A DNA stretch of 64,000 nucleotides from Calliopsis andreniformis (Eukaryota > Arthropoda > Insecta > Hymenoptera > Andrenidae), in the NCBI RefSeq assembly GCF_051401765.1, contig NW_027480440.1, forward strand, positions 5,270,001 through 5,334,000, written 5' to 3'. Position numbers and translations under genes: made by a program. Shown in pieces: positions 52,782 through 61,704 of the stretch. Position 1 is the stretch's first letter. Each line of letters begins with the position of its first letter. Under the pieces are notes generated by a model that was not told the origin of the DNA, did not search any database, and worked only from the letters and a program-made list of their open reading frames with translations.

Positions 52782-53342
52782 ATGACTCAACCCTCAACAC
52801 TCAGTCCTCAATCTTCAATCCTCAATCCTCAATCCTCAATCGTCAATCCTCAATTCCCTATCCTCTATCATCAATCCTCAATCCTCAATCCTCAATCCTC
52901 AATCGTCAATCCTCAATTCCCTATCCTCTATCATCAATCCTCAATCCTCAATCCTCAATCCTCAATCCTCAATCCTCAATCTTCAATCCTCAAAAATCAA
53001 TCTTCAATTTCAATCCTCAATCCTCAATCCTCAATCCTCAATCCTCAATCCGCAATCCTCAATCTTCAATCCTCAATACTCAATCCTCAATCCTCAATCC
53101 TCAATCATGAAATCCTCAATCCTCAATATTCAACACAAAACCCTCAAACTTCAATCCTCAATACTCAATCATCAATCCTCAATACTCAATCTTCAATCCT
53201 CAATCCCGAATCCTCAATCCTCAATCCTCAATCCTCAATCAACAATACTCAATCTTCAATAATCAATCCTCTATCCTCAATCCTCAATCCTCAATACTCA
53301 ACCATCAAGCCTCAATTCTCAATACTCAATAGAATATCCTGA
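52782..53342 (+). repeat. D block, copy 6, with 63-base duplication
   Basis: Identical arrangement to 47,169, including the 63-base duplication. Confidence 0.87.
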
Positions 53343-53599
53343 ATTCACAGGATTCAATACTCAAGCATCAATCCTCAACCCTCAGCCCTCATTCTCAATC
53401 CTCAATCCTCAATCCTCAATCCTCAATTTTCAATCCTCAATCCTCAACCCTCAGTCCTCATCCTCAATTCTCAATTCTCAGTCCTCAATTCTCAACCCCC
53501 AATCTTCAATCCTCAATAATCAATCTCCAATCCTAGATCCCCAATGCCCAATCCCCAATCCTTAATCCTCAATCCCCGGCCCTCAATCTTAAATCCTCA

Positions 53600-55111
53600 A
53601 TGCTCAATCCTCAATCCTCAATCCTCAGTCCTCAATCCTCAATCCTCAATTCGCAGTCCTCAATCTTGAATCCTCAATACTCAATATTCAATCCTAAATT
53701 CTCAATCCTGAAATCCTCAATCCTGAATATTCAACACACAACCCTCCACCTTCAATCCCCAATACTCAACCCTCAATCCTCAATTCTCAATACTCAATCA
53801 TCAGTCTTCAATCCTCCACACTCAATCTTCAATCCTCAATCCTCAATCTTCAATCCTCAATACTCAATCTTCAATCCTCAACCCTCAATCCTCAATCCTC
53901 AATCCTCAATCTTCAATCCTCAATCCTCGATCCTCAATTCTCAATCCTCAATCCTCAATCCTCAATCCTCAGACCTCAAACATCAAGACTCAACCCTCAA
54001 TACTCAGTCTTCAATCCTCGATCCTCAATGCTCAATCCTCAATCCTCAATACTCAAACGTCAGTTTTCAATTCTCAACACTCAATCTTCAATCCTCAATC
54101 CCCAATCCTCAATCCTCAATCCTCATTCTCCAATCTTCAATACCCAATCCTCAATCTTCAATCCTCAATCCTCAATCCTCAAATCTCAATCCTCAATCCT
54201 CAGTCCTCAGTCCTCAGACATCAATCCTGAACCCTCAGCCCTCATCCTCAATCCTCAATCCACAATCCTCAATCCTCAATCCTCAATCTTCAATCCTCAA
54301 TCCTCATTACTCAATCATCAATCCTCAATCCTCAGTCCTCAAACCTCAATCCTCAATTCTCAATCCTCAATCATCGATCTTCAATCCTCAATACTCAATC
54401 TTCAATCTTCGATCCTCAATGCTCAATCCTCAATCCTCAATACTCAAACGTCAGTTTTCTATCCTCAACACTCAATCTTCAATCCTCAATCCCCAAACCT
54501 CAATCCTCAATCCTCATTCTCCAATCTTCAATACCCAATCCTCAGTCTTCAATCCTCAATCCTCAATCCTCAATTCTCAATTCTCAATCCTCAGTCCTCA
54601 GTCCTCAGACATCAATCCTGAACCCTCAGCCCTCATCCTCAATCCTCAATCCACAATCCTCAATCCTCAATCCTCAATCTTCAATCTTCAATCCTCAATA
54701 CTCAATCATCAATCCTCAATCCTCAGTCCTCAAACATCAATCCTCAATCCTCAATCCTCAATCATCAATCTTCAATCCTCAATACTCAATCTTCAATCTT
54801 CAATCCTCAATCCTCAATCCTCAATCCTCAATCCGCAATCCTCAATCTTCAATCCTCAATACTCAATCTTCAATCCTCAATCCTCAATCCTGAAATCCTC
54901 AATGCTCAATATTCAACACACAACCCTCAAACTTCAATCCTCAATACTCAGCCATCAATCCTCATTCTCAATACTCAATCGTCAGCCTTCAATCCTCAAC
55001 ACTCAATTTTCAATCCTCAATCCTCAATCTTCAATTCTCAATCTTCGATCCTCAATACTGAATCTTCAATCCTCAATCCTCAATCCCCTATACTCAATCC
55101 TCAATCCTTAA
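53600..55111 (+). repeat. K block, 1,512-base version 4 (503-codon open frame)
   Basis: Fourth equal-length K copy. Not called a CDS. Confidence 0.85.
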
Positions 55112-55607
55112 TCCTCAATCTTCAATCCTCAGTCCCCAATCCTCAATCTTCAATCCTCAACCCTCAATCCTAATCCTCAATCCTTAATCCTCAATCTTCA
55201 ATCCTCAATACTCAATCTTCAATCCTCAATCCTGAATCCTCAATCCTCAATCCTCAATCCCCAATCAACAATCCTCAATCTTCAATACTCAAACCTCAAT
55301 ACTCAATCTGCAATCCTCAATACTCAATCCTCAATCCTCAATCGTCAATCCTCAAACCCCAATCCTCTATCATCAATACTCAATCCTCAATACTCAATCC
55401 TCAATCCTCAATCCTCAATCTTCAATCCTCAGTACTCAATCATCTGTCTGCAATCCTCAATCCTCAATCCTCAATCCTCAATCCACAATCCGCAATCTTC
55501 AATCCTCCATACTCAATCTGCAATCCTGAATCCTCAATCCTAAAATCCTCAATCCTCAATATTCAACACACAACCCTCAACCACCAATCCTCAATACTCA
55601 ACCATCA

Positions 55608-56879
55608 ATGCTCAATTCTCAATACTCAATAGAATATCCTGAATTCTCAGTTTTCAATACCCAATCCTCAATTCTCAATATTCAAGTCTCCATCCACAAA
55701 CATCTATTCTCATCACTCAACCCTCAACCCTCAGTCCTCATCCTCCATCCTCAATCCTCAATCCTCAATCCTCAATCTTCAATCCTCAATAATCAACCTC
55801 CAATCCTAGATCCTCAATCCCCAATCATCAATCCTTAATCCTCAATATTCAATCCTCAATCCCCAGTCCTCAATCTTCAATCCTCAATGCTCAATCGTCA
55901 ATCCTCAATCCTCAGTCCACAATCCTCAATCCTCAAACCTCAATCCTCAACGGTCAGTCCTCGTCATCAATCCACAACCCTCAATCCTCAATCCTCAACC
56001 TTCAATCATCAATACTCAATCTTCAATCCTCAATCCTCAATCCTCAATCTACAATCCTCAATCCTCAATATTCAACACAAAACCCTCAACCATCAATTCT
56101 CAATACTCAACCGTCAATCCTCAATTCTCAATACTCAATAGAATATCCTGAATACTCATGGTTCAATACTCAATCCACAATATTCAATAATCAAATCTCA
56201 ATCCTCAAACCTCATTTCTCAACACTCAATCCTCAACACTCAGTCCTCTCTCTTCAATCCTCCATCCTCAATCCTCAATCCTCAAGAGTCAATCCTCCAT
56301 CCTGAATACTCAAACCTCAATTCTCAGTCCTCAAACCTCAATCCCGAATCCTCAACTTTGAATCCTCAATCTTCAGCCCTCGGTCCTCTACAATCAATTG
56401 TCAATCCTCAATCCTCAATAGAATACCCTCAATTCACAGCATTCAATACTCAATCACCATTCCTCAAACCTCAAATCTCAATCCACAAACATCAACTCTC
56501 ATCATTCAACCCTCAACACTCAGTCCTCAATCTTCAATACCCAATCCTCAATCCTCAATCTTCAATCCTCAATACACAATCTTCAATCCTCAATCCGCAA
56601 TTCTCAGTCCTCAATACTCAATCCTCAATCGTCAATCCTCAATCCCCAATCCTCAATCTTCAATCCTCAATCCTCAATCCTCAATCCTCAATCCTCAATC
56701 TTCAATCCTCAATACTCAATCTTCAATCCTCAATCCTCAATTCTCAATCCTCAATGCTCAATCCTCAATCCTCAATACTCAACACACAACCCTCAACCAT
56801 CAATCCTCAATACTCAACCATCAATCCTCAATTCTCAATACTCAATCTTCAATTCTCAATCTTCGATCCTCTATACTGA
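55608..56879 (+). repeat. A-B-C composite block, copy at 55.6 kb
   Basis: A 55,608, B 55,887, C 56,358. B has CAATCTACAATCC near 56,046 in place of CAATCCACAATCC; C has the CAAACCTCAAATC variant shared with 49,844. Confidence 0.88.
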
Positions 56880-56970
56880 ATCTTCAATCCTCAATCCTCA
56901 ATCCTCAATCCTCAATCCTCAATCCTCAATCTTCAATCCTCAATACTCAATCTTCAATCCTCAATCCTCA

Positions 56971-58087
56971 ATGCTCAATCCTCAATCCTCAATACTCAAA
57001 ATTCAGTCTTCAATCCTCAACACTCAATCATCAATCCTCAATCCCCAATCCTCAATCCTCAATCCTCATTCTTCAATCTTCAATACCCAATCCTCAATCT
57101 TCAATCCTCAATCCTCAATCCTCAATTCTAAATCCTCAATCCTCAGTCCTCAGTCCTCAAACATCAATCCTCAACCCTCAGCCCTCATCCTCAATCCTCA
57201 ATCCACAATCCTCAATCCTCAATCCTCAATCTTCAATCTTCAATCCTCAATACTCAATCATCAATCCTCAATCCTCAGTCCTCAAACCCCAATTCTGAAT
57301 CCTCAATCCTGAATCCTCAATCTTCAGCCCTCAGTACTCAACAATCAGTTGTCAATCCTCAATCCTCAATAGAATATACTCAATTCACAGCTTTCAATAC
57401 ACAATACTCAATCGGCAATCTTGAAATCTCTATCCACAAACATCAATTCTCATCACTCAACCCTCAGCACTCAGTCCCCAATCGTCAATCTTCTATCCTC
57501 AATCCTCAATCGTCAATCCACAATCCTCAATCTTCAATCCTGAATACTCAATCTTCAATCCTCTATCCTCAACCCTCAATCCTCAATCCTCAATACTCAA
57601 ACGTCAGTCTTCAATCCTCAACACTCAATCTTCAATCCTCAATCCCCAATCCTCAATCCTCAATCCTCATTCTTCAATCTTCAATACCCAATCCACAATC
57701 TTCAATCCTCAATCCTCAATCCTCAATTCTAAATCCTCAATCCTCAGTCCTCAGTCCTCAAACGTCAATCCTCAACCCTCAGTCCTCATCCTCAATCCTC
57801 AATCCACAATCCTCAATCCTCAATCCTCAATCTTCAATCTTCAATCCTCAATACTCAATCATCAATCCTCAATCCTCAGTCCTCAAACCCCAATTCTGAA
57901 TCCTCAATCCTGAATCCTCAATCTTCAGCCCTCAGTACTCAACAATCAGTTGTCAATCCTCAATCCTCAATAGAATATACTCAATTCACAGCTTTCAATA
58001 CACAATACTCAATCGGCAATCTTGAAATCTCTATCCACAAACATCAATTCTCATCACTCAACCCTCAGCACTCAGTCCCCAATCGTC
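56971..58087 (+). repeat. R repeat with two E blocks
   Basis: R start 56,971, E cores 57,421 and 58,022 (601 apart). Homologous to 50,464-51,580. Confidence 0.87.
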
Positions 58088-58568
58088 AATCTTCAATCCT
58101 CAATCCTCAATCCTCATACTCAATCCTCAATCTTCAATCATCAATCCTCAATACTCAATCTTCAATCCTCAATCCCGAATCCTCAATCCTCAATCCTCAA
58201 TCCTCAATCAACAATACTCAATCTTCAATAATCAATCCTCTATCCTCAATCCTCAATCCTCAATACTCAACCATCAAGCCTCAATTCTCAATACTCAATA
58301 GAATATCCTGAATTCACAGGATTCAATACTCAAGCATCAATCCTCAACCCTCAGCCCTCATTCTCAATCCTCAATCCTCAATCCTCAATCCTCAATTTTC
58401 AATCCTCAATCCTCAACCCTCAGTCCTCATCCTCAATTCTCAATTCTCAGTCCTCAATTCTCAACCCCCAATCTTCAATCCTCAATAATCAATCTCCAAT
58501 CCTAGATCCCCAATGCCCAATCCCCAATCCTTAATCCTCAATCCCCGGCCCTCAATCTTAAATCCTCA

Positions 58569-59311
58569 ATGCTCAATCCTCAATCCTCAATCCTCAGTCC
58601 TCAATCCTCAATCCTCAATTCGCAGTCCTCAATCTTGAATCCTCAATACTCAATATTCAATCCTAAATTCTCAATCCTGAAATCCTCAATCCTGAATATT
58701 CAACACACAACCCTCTACCTTCAATCCTCAATACTCAACCCTCAATCCTCAACTCTCAATACTCAATCATCAGTCTTCAATCCTCCACACTCAATCTTCA
58801 ATCCTCAATCCTCAATCTACAATCCTCAATACTCAATCTTCAATCCTCAACCCTCAATCCTCAATCCTCAATCCTCAATCTTCAATCCTCAATCCTCGAT
58901 CCTCAATTCTCAATCCTCAATCCTCAATCCTCAATCCTCAGACCTCAAACATCAAGACTCAACCCTCAATACTCAGTCTTCAATCCTCGATCCTCAATGC
59001 TCAATCCTCAATCCTCAATACTCAAACGTCAGTTTTCAATTCTCAACACTCAATCTTCAATCCTCAATCCCCAATCCTCAATCCTCAATCCTCATTCTCC
59101 AATCTTCAATACCCAATCCTCAATCTTCAATCCTCAATCCTCAATCCTCAAATCTCAATCCTCAATCCTCAGTCCTCAGTCCTCAGACATCAATCCTGAA
59201 CCCTCAGCCCTCATCCTCAATCCTCAATCCTCAATCCTCAATCCTCAATCTTCAATCCTCAATAATCAACCTCCAATCCTAGATCCTCAATCCCCAATCA
59301 TCAATCCTTAA
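58569..59311 (+). repeat. K block truncated and fused to an A tail
   Basis: K of the 26,933 type (CTCTACC, CAATCTACAATCC). Near 59,220 it switches to the end of A (CAATAATCAACCTCC, CCTAGATCC) and then to B at 59,360. The K-A fusion is specific to this unit and its 4,144-base copy. Confidence 0.82.
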
Positions 59312-59359
59312 TCCTCAATATTCAATCCTCAATCCCCAGTCCTCAATCTTCAATCCTCA

Positions 59360-60352
59360 ATGCTCAATCGTCAATCCTCAATCCTCAGTCCACAATCCTC
59401 AATCCTCAAACCTCAATCCTCAACGGTCAGTCCTCGTCATCAATCCACAACCCTCAATCCTCAATCCTCAACCTTCAATCATCAATACTCAATCTTCAAT
59501 CCTCAATCCTCAATCCTCAATCCACAATCCTCAATCCTCAATATTCAACACAAAACCCTCAACCATCAATTCTCAATACTCAACCGTCAATCCTCAATTC
59601 TCAATACTCAATAGAATATCCTGAATACTCATGGTTCAATACTCAATCCACAATATTCAATAATCAAATCTCAATCCTCAAACCTCATTTCTCAACACTC
59701 AATCCTCAACACTCAGTCCTCTCTCTTCAATCCTCCATCCTCAATCCTCAATCCTCAAGAGTCAATCCTCCATCCTGAATACTCAAACCTCAATTCTCAG
59801 TCCTCAAACCTCAATCCCGAATCCTCAACTTTGAATGCTCAATCTTCAGCCCTCGGTCCTCTACAATCAATTGTCAATCCTCAATCCTCAATAGAATACC
59901 CTCAATTCACAGCATTCAATACTCAATCACCATTCCTCAAACTTCAAATCTCAATCCACAAACATCAACTCTCATCATTCAACCCTCAACACTCAGTCCT
60001 CAATCTTCAATACCCAATCCTCAATCCTCAATCTTCAATCCTCAATACACAATCTTCAATCCTCAATCCTCAATTCTCAGTCCTCAATACTCAATCCTCA
60101 ATCGTCAATCCTCAATCCCCAATCCTCAATCTTCAATCCTCAATCCTCAATCCTCAATCCTCAATCCTCAATCTTCAATCCTCAATACTCAATCTTCAAT
60201 CCTCAATCCTCAATCCTCAATCCTCAATGCTCAATCCTCAATCCTCAATACTCAACACACAACCCTCAACCATCAATCCTCAATACTCAACCATCAATCC
60301 TCAATTCTCAATACTCAATCTTCAATTCTCAATCTTCGATCCTCTATACTGA
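59360..60352 (+). repeat. B-C composite block, copy at 59.4 kb
   Basis: B 59,360, C 59,831 (+471). C starts TTGAATGCTC as at 45,460 (offset 14,371). Confidence 0.86.
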
Positions 60353-60443
60353 ATCTTCAATCCTCAATCCTCAATCCTCAACCCTCAATCCTCAATCCTC
60401 AATCTTCAATCCTCAATACTCAATCTTCAATCCTCAATCCTCA

Positions 60444-61460
60444 ATGCTCAATCCTCAATCCTCAATACTCAAAATTCAGTCTTCAATCCTCAACACTCAA
60501 TCATCAATCCTCAATCCCCAATCCTCAATCCTCAATCCTCATTCTTCAATCTTCAATACCCAATCCTCAACCTTCAATCCTCAATCCTCAATCCTCAATT
60601 CTAAATCCTCAATCCTCAGTCCTCAGTCCTCAAACATCAATCCTCAACCCTCAGCCCTCATCCTCAATCCTCAATCCACAATCCTCAATCCTCAATCCTC
60701 AATCTTCAATCTTCAATTCCCAGTCCTCAATCCTCAATACTCAATCCTCAATCCTCAATCCTCAATCCTCAATTCTCAATCTTCAATCCTCAATACTCAA
60801 TTTCCAATCCTCAATCCTCAATTCTTAATCCTCAATCCTCAATCCTCGATCCTCAATTCTCAATCCTCAATCCTCAATCCTCAACCCTCAATCCTCAGAC
60901 CTCAAACATCAATACTCAACCCTCAATACTCAATCTTCAATCCTCAATCCTCAATGCTCAATCCTCAATCCTCAATACTCAAACGTCAGTCTTCAATCCT
61001 CAACACTCAATCTTCAATCCTCAATCCCCAATCCTCAATCCTCAATCCTCATACTCCAATCTTCAATACCCAATCCTCAGTCTTCAATCCTCAATCCTCA
61101 ATCCTCAATTCTCAATTCTCAATCCTCAGTCCTCAGTCCTCAGACATCAATCCTGAACCCCCAGCCCTCATCCTCAATCCTCAATCCACAATCCTCAATC
61201 CTCAATCCTCAATCTTCAATCTTCAATCCTCAATACTCAATCATCAATCCTCAATCCTCAGTCCTCAAACCTCAATCCTCAATCCTCAATCCTCAATCAT
61301 CAATCTTCAATCCTCGATACTCAATCTTCAATCTTCAATCCTCAATCCTCAATCCTCAATCCTCAATCCACAATCCTCAATCCTCAATATTCAACACAAA
61401 ACCCTCAACCATCAATTCTCAGTACTCAACCATCAATCCTCAATTCTCAATACTCAATAG
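60444..61460 (+). repeat. R segment fused to the CAATTCCC part of the 5.35 kb unit
   Basis: Copy of 46,073-47,089 at offset 14,371, with the same R-CAATTCCCAGTCC junction at about 60,716. The 339-codon forward run is repeat only. Confidence 0.85.
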
Positions 61461-61539
61461 AATATCCTGAATACTCAGTGTTCAATACTCAATCCACAAT
61501 ATTCAATAATCAAATCTCAATCCACAAACATCAATTCTC

Positions 61540-61704
61540 ATGACTCAACCCTCAACACTCAGTCCTCAATCTTCAATCCTCAATCCTCAATCCTCAATCG
61601 TCAATCCTCAATTCCCTATCCTCTATCATCAATCCTCAATCCTCAATCCTCAATCCTCAATCGTCAATCCTCAATTCCCTATCCTCTATCATCAATCCTC
61701 AATC
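61540..61704 (+). repeat. D block, copy 7, truncated
   Basis: ATGACTCAACCC start and the first part of the 63-base duplication (CAATCGTC at about 61,600 and 61,663). It is then cut near 61,695, where the second 4,144-base copy begins with CTCTATCC. Confidence 0.85.

Larger units (their letters stand above)
51958..56879 (+). repeat. 5.35 kb-family unit, copy d
   Basis: CAATTCCCAGTCC at 51,958 follows 46,345 at offset 5,613. D 52,782, K 53,600, A 55,608, B 55,887, C 56,358. K to C is 2,758 as in copies a and b, so this copy keeps the 901 bases that copy c lost. Confidence 0.9.
57550..61695 (+). repeat. 4,144-base tandem duplication, copy 1
   Basis: CTCTATCCTCAACCC at 57,561 recurs at 61,705. 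The same 4,144 offset (592 x 7) holds for E 58,022/62,166, K 58,569/62,713, F 58,997/63,141, B 59,360/63,504 and C 59,831/63,975. Four substitutions were seen by eye: 57,764 G/A, 58,050 C/T, 58,565 C/T and 59,548 A/T. No net indel. Confidence 0.92.
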
